Source: Herbaspirillum sp. WKF16
GTDB lineage: Bacteria > Pseudomonadota > Gammaproteobacteria > Burkholderiales > Burkholderiaceae_D
Length of the DNA stretch: 64,000 nt
Assembly: GCF_028993615.1 (NCBI RefSeq)
Contig: NZ_CP118632.1
Span: 868,001 to 932,000 of the forward strand
Direction of reading: 5' to 3'
Part shown: piece by piece, positions 38,746 through 46,795 of the stretch
How the letters are laid out: each line of letters starts with the position of its first letter
Numbering within the stretch: the stretch's first letter is position 1
Program-made: the position numbers and the translations under genes
Notes under the pieces: model-generated
Seen by the model: the letters and a program-made list of their open reading frames with translations, nothing else
What the model was told of the DNA's origin: nothing
The model's database searches: none

Positions 38746-40251
38746 ATGTTCGCAAAACTCAAGGCAGGCTTTCAGTACTTCAATGGGGCGGTGCCGTTCC
38801 GCCTCGGGCCTGCGCTGATCACCACTGCGGTGCTGATCGCGCTGCTGCTGGCGCCGTGCCCGCAGGGGCTGGAGCCCAAGGCGTGGAGCCTGGTGGCGAT
38901 CTTCCTGACCACCATCGTGGCCATCATCCTCAAGGTCATGCCCATCGGCGTGATGGCGATGATGGCCATCGTCATCGTGTCGCTGTCGCAGGTGACGTCG
39001 AACTCCTCCAAGGGCGCCATCGCCGACGCGCTGGCCAGTTTTTCCAATCCCCTGATCTGGCTGATCGTGGTGGCGATCCTGATCTCGCGCGGCTTGAAGA
39101 AGACCGGCCTGGGCAAGCGCGTGGGCCTGATGTTCATCGCCTTGCTGGGCAAGCGCACCATCGGCATCGGCTACGGCCTGGCCATCTGCGAGCTGGTGCT
39201 GGCGCCGTTCACGCCCAGCAATACCGCGCGCGGAGGCGGCATCGTGCATCCGATCATGAAGTCGATTGCCAACGCTTTCGATTCCGATCCGGCCAAGGGC
39301 ACGCAGGGCAAGGTGGGCAGCTATCTGGCGCTGGTCAATTACCACGCCAATCCGATCACCTCGGCCATGTTCCTGACCGCCACCGCGCCCAATCCGCTGG
39401 TGGTGAACTACGTCGCCAAGGCCACCGGCAACGCGCTGCAGCTATCGTGGACCACCTGGGCCCTGTGCATGCTGCTGCCGGGCCTGGTGTGCCTGCTGCT
39501 CATGCCGATGGTGATCTACCTGCTGTCGCCGCCCGAACTCAAGGCCACGCCGAACGCGGTGGACTACGCGCGCGGCGAGCTGTCGAAGATGGGGCCGCTG
39601 GCGGCCAGCGAGAAGGTGATGCTGGGCACGTTCGCGCTGTTGCTGCTGCTGTGGGCCAACGTCCCAGCCATGCTGCTGGGCGCCGCCTTCATGCTGGATC
39701 CGACCGTGGTGGCCTTCGTGGGCCTGTTCGTGCTGATCATCACCGGCACCATCGACTGGGATGACGTGCTCTCGGAAAAGAGCGCCTGGGATACGCTGGT
39801 ATGGTTCGGCGCGCTGGTCATGCTGGCCGAGCAACTGAACAAGACCGGCGTGGTCGCGTGGTTCTCGGAGGGCATGAAGGGCGCGATCATCGCCAGCGGG
39901 ATGGGATGGTTCTCGGTGGCGGCGGTGCTGCTGTTGGTGTTCGTGCTGTCGCACTATTTCTTCGCCAGCACCACGGCGCACATCAGCGCGATGCTGCTGG
40001 CCTTCCTGACGGTGGGCGCGCAGTTGCTGCCGCAAGACTATGTGATGCCGTTCATGCTGATGATGACGGCGGGCTCGGCGATCATGATGACGCTGACCCA
40101 CTACGCTACCGGCACCTCGCCGATCATCTTCGGCAGCGGCTACGTTTCCATGGGCAAGTGGTGGGGCGTGGGGCTGGCGATGGCGGTGGTGGAGCTCCTG
40201 GTCTTCGCCACCGTGGGCAGCCTGTGGTGGAAGCTGCTGGGATTCTGGTAG
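38746..40251 (+). CDS. DASS-family dicarboxylate transporter (2-oxoglutarate/malate translocator type)
   Basis: A 501-residue inner-membrane protein with about twelve or thirteen helices of the divalent anion:Na+ symporter family (SLC13-like). The SNTARGGGI motif (about 161-169) and the second-half motif TAPNPLVV correspond to the substrate- and Na+-binding SNT signatures. It probably takes up or exchanges C4/C5 dicarboxylates. The ATG at 38746 starts the membrane protein; the frame extension to 38551 is non-family. The last 72 coding bases plus the terminator are duplicated at 42927-43050, bracketing a foreign segment. The gene itself is intact. Confidence 0.92.
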   Translation: MFAKLKAGFQYFNGAVPFRLGPALITTAVLIALLLAPCPQGLEPKAWSLVAIFLTTIVAIILKVMPIGVMAMMAIVIVSLSQVTSNSSKGAIADALASFSNPLIWLIVVAILISRGLKKTGLGKRVGLMFIALLGKRTIGIGYGLAICELVLAPFTPSNTARGGGIVHPIMKSIANAFDSDPAKGTQGKVGSYLALVNYHANPITSAMFLTATAPNPLVVNYVAKATGNALQLSWTTWALCMLLPGLVCLLLMPMVIYLLSPPELKATPNAVDYARGELSKMGPLAASEKVMLGTFALLLLLWANVPAMLLGAAFMLDPTVVAFVGLFVLIITGTIDWDDVLSEKSAWDTLVWFGALVMLAEQLNKTGVVAWFSEGMKGAIIASGMGWFSVAAVLLLVFVLSHYFFASTTAHISAMLLAFLTVGAQLLPQDYVMPFMLMMTAGSAIMMTLTHYATGTSPIIFGSGYVSMGKWWGVGLAMAVVELLVFATVGSLWWKLLGFW

Positions 40252-40303
40252 AAACGGATGTCGGTTCGACGATAAAAAAGGGAGGCCTGGCCTCCCTTTT
40301 TTG
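40180..40303 (+). repeat. 124-bp direct repeat, left copy (DASS 3' end plus terminator)
   Basis: Identical to 42927-43050 except one base (C at 40287, T at 43034). It covers the last codons of the DASS transporter, its stop, and the terminator GGGAGGCC-T-GGCCTCCC with A- and T-runs. Sequence to its left is native gene; to its right it is low-G+C. Confidence 0.97.
40274..40302 (+). terminator. Terminator after the DASS gene
   Basis: GGGAGG (40280-40285) / CCTCCC (40291-40296) with A-run before and six T after; usable in both directions. It is part of the 124-bp repeat. Confidence 0.9.
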
Positions 40304-40393
40304 ATGTAACCCGTCCTGAATTAGGGTGACGGCCGCAGGCGGGAAAAATGGGGGAGCAATCGGTTCGCATCTATAACTACGAACGGCCGGAAT

Positions 40394-40422
40394 AAGAAAC
40401 GCCCTATGCGGTGCATCGGGCG
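40394..40422 (-). terminator. Terminator of the inserted two-gene unit
   Basis: CGCCC (40400-40404) / GGGCG (40418-40422) and ATGC/GCAT arms with a GGT loop; read on the minus strand it is followed by GTTTCTT. It lies about 60 bases past the MFS stop. Confidence 0.6.
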
Positions 40423-40479
40423 TCTATGTTGCTGTAAAACCTGTCAGCTATCTTTGGACTGGAGACCAGGCGGCTTACC

Positions 40480-41694
40480 CTAGCTTTTGAAATAGGTCCT
40501 TTGTGCCGATGCATAGGCAAGAAAGCCCAGAATCGCCACCGCCTGCAAGAGCCAGTATCCATAAAAGTAGCCTTGATCCACACTCCATAAGACAGCCACC
40601 AGTAATGGCAATGTGATCCGGCCTATAGTGCTCCAAAATGCGATATATCCATTGATAGCAGCTGCCCCCCACGGGCCAAGATATTGAGGGACAGCGGTGG
40701 CGCGGACAATTGTCCAGCCTCCATGTGCGATTCCATACAAGAAGACGAAGATGATCAACAGAGATGCGCTCACGCCTGATATATGAAGTAGTAGCACGGC
40801 CACTGGAAAGATCAGAATTAAAATCAAATTGATCTGATGAACTTTTTTGCCCATGTCGATCATCAGAATAGGCACTCTAGATAGAGTCTGAAGGGCGCCA
40901 ATGGCTGCAGGAGCCCACAGTGCTGTTTCTGAGGAAATACCTCTCTCCGTCAGCATGGGGACGAGATGCGCCGCCACAGTCGCAGACAGCGCTCCGATTG
41001 CAGACGTGAACACAGCAAGTGAGAGGTAGATCCTACGTCTGCGGTACGCAACTGCAATGAGCGGAATGTTAGCTGCCTGGCTTACCGATTCCATCTGTAT
41101 GGGCGATTCGGCTCCACCATAGATTGCTCTCAGTGCGAGCCAGTGCCCAGGAGCGCAGATCAGGACGTTTAACATCGCATAGAAGAGCAGGCAATTCCGC
41201 CAGCCCATTTCAGCTATCAGCCAACCACTGAGAGGAAGAAACAACGTGCTCGAAAATCCGGTGATAAGCGAGATGACTGTTATCTTGCGTCGATAGCTCG
41301 TTGGGAAAACCATTGTGACCAACGAGAACAGAGGCGTATAAAGCGTACAAGAAAAGGACGTACCGATTAGTGCCCACGCGGTTTGGAACTGCAGCAATGA
41401 ATTCGCTTGACTGAGCATCCACAATCCGGCGCCTGCTAGTAGAGATCCTCCAACCATCACATACATCCCCAGGTTCCGTGCGATCCATCGGCCGACAATG
41501 ATCGAGCACAGTCCTTCAAGCAATAGCGCCACAGGGAATGCAAGAGCAGTGGGGCCTCTATTGAGGCCAAGATCGGTTTCGACAGGAACCAAAATCAGTC
41601 CAAAGATATAGTAGGAGGTTCCCCACGAGACAAGCTGAATTGCGGCCAGAGCGTTTATGGCCATGCCATGGGACTTCTGTTCAACGCTAATCAT
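40480..41694 (-). CDS. MFS transporter in the inserted segment
   Basis: A 404-residue inner-membrane protein with about twelve helices and the major-facilitator layout. The cytoplasmic motif A is only partly conserved (IIVGRWIARNLGMYV) and the second half has PMLTERGISSETALWAPAAIGALQTLSRVPI. The substrate is unknown. The ATG at 41694 overlaps the end of the hydrolase gene by eight bases (AATGATTAG), so translation is coupled; an upstream frame to 41727 would overlap more. Its base composition is far lower in G+C than neighbouring chromosomal genes, as expected for acquired DNA. A hydrolase-transporter pair could handle an ester or amide-linked compound. Confidence 0.85.
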   Translation of the reverse strand: MISVEQKSHGMAINALAAIQLVSWGTSYYIFGLILVPVETDLGLNRGPTALAFPVALLLEGLCSIIVGRWIARNLGMYVMVGGSLLAGAGLWMLSQANSLLQFQTAWALIGTSFSCTLYTPLFSLVTMVFPTSYRRKITVISLITGFSSTLFLPLSGWLIAEMGWRNCLLFYAMLNVLICAPGHWLALRAIYGGAESPIQMESVSQAANIPLIAVAYRRRRIYLSLAVFTSAIGALSATVAAHLVPMLTERGISSETALWAPAAIGALQTLSRVPILMIDMGKKVHQINLILILIFPVAVLLLHISGVSASLLIIFVFLYGIAHGGWTIVRATAVPQYLGPWGAAAINGYIAFWSTIGRITLPLLVAVLWSVDQGYFYGYWLLQAVAILGFLAYASAQRTYFKS

Positions 41695-42409
41695 TTTCTT
41701 GGGTGTCAAGCGAGTTGACGATCGCATCGGCCACTCGAGCTACAGCGTCAGGGTGGGAGTTCAGGAATGGTCCGAGCTGGTGAGGTGCGGCTTCAACGAG
41801 CAGCTCGGAAATGCGATCAGCAGGCGCTGCTTGTGCGATTAGCTTGAATACTTCTGGTGGAATTACGTCGTCAAGTTCTGACCTGAATAGCAGTGTCATA
41901 CCCCGATAGCCGTCAAAGGCTGAGACGATGTCGGCATTCCTCCAGCTTCGCGGGCGGCGGATGATCTCGGAGAACTCAGGACCATAGGGTATGCTGATCG
42001 CTTGCTTGGCATAGATGGCCGGATTGAACAGTGCCAAGCATCGGATCTTATGGCCGAACACTCGCAGCAGCTCGATGGCCACCTGCCCGCTCATGCTGAA
42101 TGCCATGACTACCAGCGGCAGTCCTTGAGGCAGGATGAGTCGTTCAATGATCGTCGTGGCTTCATCTATTCTTTTTTTTATCGAACCGGGAGCGCGGTTG
42201 GTGCTTTCACCCCAGCCCGAAAAATCGAACGCCACAGACGGTATGCCCCTGTTGGCCAATTCCATGCAAATAGCGTCACCCCGTTCCTTATTGGAGTTGC
42301 CTGCGCCATGCAGATAGATGCCGCTCCAGCGCGGCTGGGAGGTTCGCGCAGGAAAGCGCTTGACGGCGATTTCCTCTTCATTGATTTGCAAGCGCATCGA
42401 TTCGGTCAT
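41687..42409 (-). CDS. Alpha/beta hydrolase in the inserted segment
   Basis: A 240-residue cytoplasmic hydrolase. The oxyanion-hole region is HGAGNSNKERGD (about 35-46), the nucleophile elbow AFSMSGQVA has Ser between Phe-Ser-Met (an A-x-S-x-G variant of G-x-S-x-G), the acid is likely Asp in SELDDVIPP, and the His is in EAAPHQLGPF. So the catalytic triad seems complete. The ATG at 42409 is chosen; a TTG four codons upstream (42421) is possible. The product is small and lacks a signal peptide. It is the first gene of the inserted unit and overlaps the MFS gene. Function unknown. Confidence 0.8.
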   Translation of the reverse strand: MTESMRLQINEEEIAVKRFPARTSQPRWSGIYLHGAGNSNKERGDAICMELANRGIPSVAFDFSGWGESTNRAPGSIKKRIDEATTIIERLILPQGLPLVVMAFSMSGQVAIELLRVFGHKIRCLALFNPAIYAKQAISIPYGPEFSEIIRRPRSWRNADIVSAFDGYRGMTLLFRSELDDVIPPEVFKLIAQAAPADRISELLVEAAPHQLGPFLNSHPDAVARVADAIVNSLDTQEND

Positions 42410-42926
42410 AGTCGTGTTCAATTACCAATGATCGCCAGTCCTTAGGCGCTACGGAAGTTTTCTGAATATCCTTGCTAATAATGAAGCGAGAGAGCCAACG
42501 GTCATGCTCACTTTTATTTTCTTTCAGGGTTAGCTATTGCGTCGGATTTAGCAGGTCATTGCGCTGCTTGCGAGGCTGAGAAACAAGTTGCCTGGCATCG
42601 GCGTAGGTCAAGGAAACCTAAAGATCATCACCGGCATTGATGAGGACTTTCACATTTGAATTTTTCATCAGTAACACTATCTTTAATTGCCACAGTAGCT
42701 TTGGGATACACAGAGGAGATTCCGTTTCTCAGACTGTAAATGCAGCGCCCGTAGCTATCATTTGCATTTTTCCTGTGAATATTTCGCCCTGGGTGCCGTA
42801 AGCAAAAATAAGGTAATGGCATGGCATACTGCGCGGTCGTTCATCAAAAAAAATCGATGCGACCAAAAGGTTTTTTTCATATCAATGCCTTGCCAAAGTG
42901 ATCGGCCTCGGTTTCTCGGTTTCTCC
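42410..42926. other. AT-rich right end of the inserted segment
   Basis: About 500 bases without a credible gene. A 64-codon minus-strand frame at 42628-42822 has no recognisable product. A plus-strand frame at 42762-42998 runs into the repeated DASS end and merely ends in its last 23 residues. The promoter of the hydrolase unit should lie near 42410-42500. Confidence 0.5.
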
Positions 42927-43050
42927 ATGGCGGTGGTGGAGCTCCTGGTCTTCGCCACCGTGGGCAGCCTGTGGTGGAAGCTGCTGGGATTCTGGTAGAA
43001 ACGGATGTCGGTTCGACGATAAAAAAGGGAGGCTTGGCCTCCCTTTTTTG
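42927..43050 (+). repeat. 124-bp direct repeat, right copy (DASS 3' fragment plus terminator)
   Basis: Matches 40180-40303 at 123 of 124 positions. It encodes the last 23 residues of the DASS transporter (MAVVELLVFATV and onward) plus stop and terminator, cut from any start. To its right the native sequence before adhP resumes. Confidence 0.97.
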
Positions 43051-43069
43051 TTTGATGCGGCAGGATGGA

Positions 43070-44095
43070 TCAGCTCAGGTCGAGCACGATGCGTCCGTCG
43101 ATCTTGCCCTGTTCCATGCGCTCGAAGATGGCGTTGATGTTATCCAGCTTGTCCCAGCTGAAATGCGCCGCCACCTTGCCTTCGGCTGCGAACACCAGCG
43201 ACTCTTCCAGGTCCTGGCGCGTGCCGACGATGGAGCCGCGCACGGTGATGCGCTTCAACACCGTATTGAACACCGGCAGCGTGATGTCGCCCGGCGGCAG
43301 GCCGACCAGCGCCATGGTGCCGCGCGCGCGCAGGAAGCCGAAGGCCTGTTCCATGGCCTTGGGCGAGACCGCCGTCACCAGCGCGCCGTGCGCGCCGCCG
43401 ACGATGCGCTGGACATCGGCCACGGCGCTGGCGCTGCGGCCGTCGACCACCATGTCGGCGCCCAGCTTCCTGGCCAGCGCCAGCTTGTCCTCGTGGATAT
43501 CGGCCGCCACCACGTGCATGCCCATGGCCTTGGCGTACTGCACCGCCATGTGGCCCAGCCCGCCTATGCCGGAGATCACCACCCACTCGCCGGGCCTGAC
43601 CTCGGTTTCCTTCAGGCCCTTGTAGACCGTCACCCCCGCGCACAGCACCGGCGCGGCGGCGCCGAATTCCAGCGCGGCCGGCAGGACGCCGACGTAGTTG
43701 GGATCGGCCAGTCCGTATTGGGCGAAACTGCCGTTGACCGAGTAGCCGGTATTTTGCTGGTCGGCGCACAAGGTCTCCCAGCCGGTGCGGCATGGCTGGC
43801 AGCAACCGCAGGCGGTGTGCAGCCAGGGCACGCCGACGCGGTCGCCTTCCTTGATGCGCTTCACGCCGGCGCCCAGCGCGGCCACGTAGCCCACGCCCTC
43901 ATGGCCGGGGATGAACGGGGGATTGGGCTTGACCGGCCAGTCGCCGTGCGCCGCGTGCAGGTCGGTATGGCACACGCCGCTGGCCTCGAACTTGACCAGG
44001 ACCTGTCCCGGGCCGGGGACTGGCACGGGCACTTCTTCAATGCTGAGGGGTTTGCCGAATTCGCGGACGACGGCCGCTTTCATTGTTTGCGTCAT
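43070..44095 (-). CDS. adhP: Zinc-dependent alcohol dehydrogenase AdhP
   Basis: A 341-residue medium-chain dehydrogenase that interconverts primary alcohols such as ethanol and aldehydes with NAD. Catalytic zinc ligands are Cys42 (GVCHTDLHAAHGDW), His65 (GHEGVGY) and Cys152 (PVLCAGVTVY). Structural zinc ligands are Cys96, 99, 102 and 110. The NAD motif is GIGGLG (176-181). The ATG at 44095 is preceded by CGGAG; the frame upstream to 44116 lacks one. The gene converges on the repeated DASS terminator, which probably ended both original transcripts. Confidence 0.95.
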   Translation of the reverse strand: MTQTMKAAVVREFGKPLSIEEVPVPVPGPGQVLVKFEASGVCHTDLHAAHGDWPVKPNPPFIPGHEGVGYVAALGAGVKRIKEGDRVGVPWLHTACGCCQPCRTGWETLCADQQNTGYSVNGSFAQYGLADPNYVGVLPAALEFGAAAPVLCAGVTVYKGLKETEVRPGEWVVISGIGGLGHMAVQYAKAMGMHVVAADIHEDKLALARKLGADMVVDGRSASAVADVQRIVGGAHGALVTAVSPKAMEQAFGFLRARGTMALVGLPPGDITLPVFNTVLKRITVRGSIVGTRQDLEESLVFAAEGKVAAHFSWDKLDNINAIFERMEQGKIDGRIVLDLS

Positions 44096-44297
44096 ATGCG
44101 CTCCGAGGGAATCCAAAGGAAATGCGCGGGAGGCGCAAGCGAAGGTACAACGGTGCGTGCGCGCTTGCCCGCCATTGCACTATCCTCCCCGGAGCGCGGG
44201 GACGTAAATCGGCGATTGCTGCGGGTTTGATCCACGTCGTGAATCGGGAAGATAAAAGCGCCGGCGCGGGCGGCCGGCGTCGGGAACGCAAGAAAGC

Positions 44298-45059
44298 TTA
44301 TTTCGCGATCACGACCTCGACGTCGGTTTCGGCCAGCAGCTTGGCCAGCTCCGGCGGCGGCGCGGCATCGGTGAACAGCGCGTCGACCTGCGACAGATGC
44401 GCCATCTTCACCAGCGCCTGGCGCCCGAACTTGCTGGAGTCGGCCACCAGCCAGACCTGCCGCGACTGCTCGATGATGGTCTGCGCCACCTTGACCTCGC
44501 GCGCGTCGAAGTCGCGCAGCACGCCATCGAGCTCGATGCTGGAGATGCCGATGATGCCGATGTCGACCTTGAACTGGCGGATGAAGTCGATGGTCGCCTC
44601 GCCGACGATGCCGCGGTCGCGCGCGCGCACCACGCCGCCGGCCACGATCACTTCCGACTCCGCATTGCTGGCCAGCATGTTGGCGACGTTGAGGTTGTTG
44701 GTGACGACGTGGATATTCTTGTGCCGGTGCAGGGCCTGGGCCACTTCCTCGGTGGTGGTGCCGAGGTTGAGGATCAGCGAACAACCGTCCGGCACGCGCG
44801 CGGCGACCGCCTTGCCGATGCGCCGCTTGGCGTCGGCGTTCATCACCTGGCGTTGCGGGTAGGCGATGTTCTCGGTCGAGGAGAGCAGGCCGACGCCGCC
44901 GTGGTAGCGCGCCAGCAGCTTGGCGTCGACCATGGATTTGACGTCGCGCCGCACCGTCTGCGTCGTCACGTTGAGCTTTTGCGCCAGCTCTTCCACTGAA
45001 ATGGTGATGTGCTTGCGCACGCACTCCAGCAGGGTTTGTTGCCGTGGATTAAGCATCAT
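44298..45059 (-). CDS. glpR: DeoR-family glycerol regulon repressor GlpR
   Basis: A 253-residue repressor of glycerol genes, inactivated by glycerol 3-phosphate in the family. The N-terminal winged helix with the DeoR signature lies at about 14-50 (ISVEELAQKLNVTTQTVRRD), and the sugar-phosphate sensing domain follows, with NLGTTTEEVAQAL and VADSSKFGRQALVKM. The ATG at 45059 is used; the TTG at 45077 is a poorer choice, and ATG 45056 is also possible. It is divergent from glpD, with operator-like repeats between them, which fits direct control of the glp operon and of itself. Confidence 0.94.
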   Translation of the reverse strand: MMLNPRQQTLLECVRKHITISVEELAQKLNVTTQTVRRDVKSMVDAKLLARYHGGVGLLSSTENIAYPQRQVMNADAKRRIGKAVAARVPDGCSLILNLGTTTEEVAQALHRHKNIHVVTNNLNVANMLASNAESEVIVAGGVVRARDRGIVGEATIDFIRQFKVDIGIIGISSIELDGVLRDFDAREVKVAQTIIEQSRQVWLVADSSKFGRQALVKMAHLSQVDALFTDAAPPPELAKLLAETDVEVVIAK

Positions 45060-45080
45060 GGTCGGGGAAGTTATCAAGTA

Positions 45081-45127
45081 CGAACATTTAAGAACATAAA
45101 CGAACTCAAAACAACAAATAACTGTTG
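45081..45127. promoter_or_regulatory. GlpR operator repeats and glpD promoter region
   Basis: Three direct repeats with GAAC at 45082, 45092 and 45102, exactly ten bases apart (CGAACATTTA, AGAACATAAA, CGAACTCAAA), are followed by a perfect inverted repeat CAACA-AATAAC-TGTTG (45112-45127). The latter overlaps TTGATT (45125-45130), a likely -35 for glpD. One-helical-turn spacing next to a DeoR-type gene suggests a repressor array. Confidence 0.6.
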
Positions 45128-45212
45128 ATTATTTTTCGTGTTGTCGCGTATCGTACTGAAAAAAATCGCAATTCATGAGAATTAGCGAGGAATAAATCCG
45201 GAGACAACGCGA

Positions 45213-46748
45213 ATGGCACTCGAATACGATCTATTGGTGGTCGGCGGTGGCATCAACGGCGCGGGTATCGCACGCGACGCCGCAGGCCGCGGCCTGCGCG
45301 TGATCCTGTGCGAGCAGCACGACCTGGCGCAGCACACCTCGTCGGCCAGCACCAAGCTGATTCACGGCGGCCTGCGTTATCTCGAATACTACGAATTCAA
45401 ACTGGTCCGCAAGGCGCTGCAGGAGCGTGAAGTGCTGCTGCGCGCGGCGCCGCACATCATCTGGCCGCTGCGCTTCGTCATGCCGCACGACGCCAGCCAG
45501 CGCCCGGCCTGGATGATCCGCGCCGGCCTGCTGATGTACGACTACCTCGCCAAGCGCGAGATACTGCCCGCATCGCACGGCCTGAAGCTGAGCGAACATG
45601 CCGCCGGCAAGCCGCTCAAGGGCGGCTACCGCAAGGGCTTCGTGTATTCCGACGGCTGGGTCGACGACGCGCGCCTGGTCGCGCTCAACGCGCTGGATGC
45701 GCACGAGCGCGGCGCCCGTATCATGACGCGCACCAAATGCGTCAGCGCGCGCCGCGACGGCGACCGCTGGCATGCCGTGCTGGAGAGTGAAAATGAAGGC
45801 CGCACGCAGGTGCTGGAAGTGCAGGCGCGCGCCATCGTCAACGCCGCCGGGCCATGGGCCGCGCGCTTCGCCGACGCGGTGCCGGGCGCGAAGAAGAGTT
45901 ACAACCTGCGCCTGATCAAGGGCAGCCACATCGTGGTCAAGCGCCTGTTCGACCATCCCTACGCTTATATTTTCCAGAATCCCGACAAGCGCATCATCTT
46001 CGCGATTCCCTACCAGGATGACTTCACGCTGATCGGCACCACCGACCTCGAGTACCACGGCGACGCCGGCCGGGTCGAGATCAGCAGCGAGGAAGTGGCC
46101 TACCTGTGCGAGATGGCCAACCGCTATTTCACGCGCCAGATTTCCACGGCCGACGTGGTGTGGACTTATTCCGGCGTGCGTCCGCTGCTCGACGACAGCG
46201 CCGAGAACGCCTCGGCCATCACGCGCGACTACCTGCTCGAGTGCGACGCCGCCGGCGCGCCCCTGCTCAACGTCTGGGGCGGCAAGATCACCACCTACCG
46301 CAAGCTGGCGGAGGAGGCGCTGGCCATGCTGTCGGAAGGCCTGGGCGTGCAGGACCGGCCCTGGACCGACGGCGCGCCGCTGCCCGGCGGCGACCTGCAG
46401 CAGCCGGGCAAGCTGGTGGCCCGCTATGACTTCGACGGCTTCCTGCAGGAGTTTTGCCGGCGCCATCCCTGGTTGCCGGCGGACCTGGCCAGGCGCTACG
46501 CGCGCAACTACGGCGCGCGCGCCGACCGTCTGATCGGCAGCGCCGCCAGCCTGGCGGAGCTGGGCGAGGAGCTGGCGCCGGGCCTGCATGAGGCCGAGGC
46601 GCGCTACCTGGTCGGCGTCGAATGGGCGCGCGGCGCGGACGACATCCTGTGGCGCCGAAGCAAGCTCGGCCTGTACTGCGGGCCGCAGCACGTGGCGCGG
46701 CTGGAGGCATGGCTGGCGCAGCAACGCGCATCGGCGCCGTCGGCGTAG
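45213..46748 (+). CDS. glpD: Aerobic glycerol-3-phosphate dehydrogenase
   Basis: FAD enzyme at the inner membrane face that oxidises glycerol 3-phosphate to dihydroxyacetone phosphate and passes electrons to quinone. It has 511 residues, the family length. The FAD motif is VVGGGINGAGIARDAAGRG (about 8-26), then SSASTKLIHGGLRYLEYYEF, GTTDLEYHGD and GGKITTYRKLAEEA. The ATG at 45213 follows CGGAGACAACGCG. It leads the glp operon; glpS starts 47 bases after its stop. Confidence 0.96.
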   Translation: MALEYDLLVVGGGINGAGIARDAAGRGLRVILCEQHDLAQHTSSASTKLIHGGLRYLEYYEFKLVRKALQEREVLLRAAPHIIWPLRFVMPHDASQRPAWMIRAGLLMYDYLAKREILPASHGLKLSEHAAGKPLKGGYRKGFVYSDGWVDDARLVALNALDAHERGARIMTRTKCVSARRDGDRWHAVLESENEGRTQVLEVQARAIVNAAGPWAARFADAVPGAKKSYNLRLIKGSHIVVKRLFDHPYAYIFQNPDKRIIFAIPYQDDFTLIGTTDLEYHGDAGRVEISSEEVAYLCEMANRYFTRQISTADVVWTYSGVRPLLDDSAENASAITRDYLLECDAAGAPLLNVWGGKITTYRKLAEEALAMLSEGLGVQDRPWTDGAPLPGGDLQQPGKLVARYDFDGFLQEFCRRHPWLPADLARRYARNYGARADRLIGSAASLAELGEELAPGLHEAEARYLVGVEWARGADDILWRRSKLGLYCGPQHVARLEAWLAQQRASAPSA

Positions 46749-46795
46749 CGGCAAGCGATCAACGCAGCAGAATAAAACAGCAGCAAGGAGACAGC

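Larger units (their letters stand above)
40304..42926. mobile_element. Low-G+C inserted segment bracketed by a 124-bp direct repeat
   Basis: A 2623-base segment of clearly lower G+C lies between the two repeat copies, splitting the natural DASS-terminator-adhP order. It carries a two-gene minus-strand unit (alpha/beta hydrolase, MFS transporter) with its own terminator, and about 500 bases of apparently non-coding AT-rich DNA. There is no integrase, transposase or inverted terminal repeat. Removing it with one repeat copy (2747 bases) restores a clean DASS-terminator-adhP junction. Confidence 0.75.

Noticed and set aside
42628..42822. A 64-codon minus-strand frame in the inserted segment
   Set aside because: No recognisable family, no ribosome-binding site, and codon use typical of non-coding AT-rich DNA.
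42880..42926. Possible diverged DASS coding sequence just before the right repeat (reading YQCLAKVIGLGFSVS against YVSMGKWWGVGLAMA)
   Set aside because: The spacing is suggestive, with Tyr, Lys and two Gly aligned, but it is only about 15 residues, is out of frame with the repeat by eight bases, and has no longer upstream match. Too short to claim.
42762..42998. A 78-codon plus-strand gene ending in the DASS C-terminus
   Set aside because: Its last 23 codons come only from the 124-bp repeat; the upstream part is unrelated AT-rich sequence without a ribosome-binding site. It is a fusion by position, not a gene.
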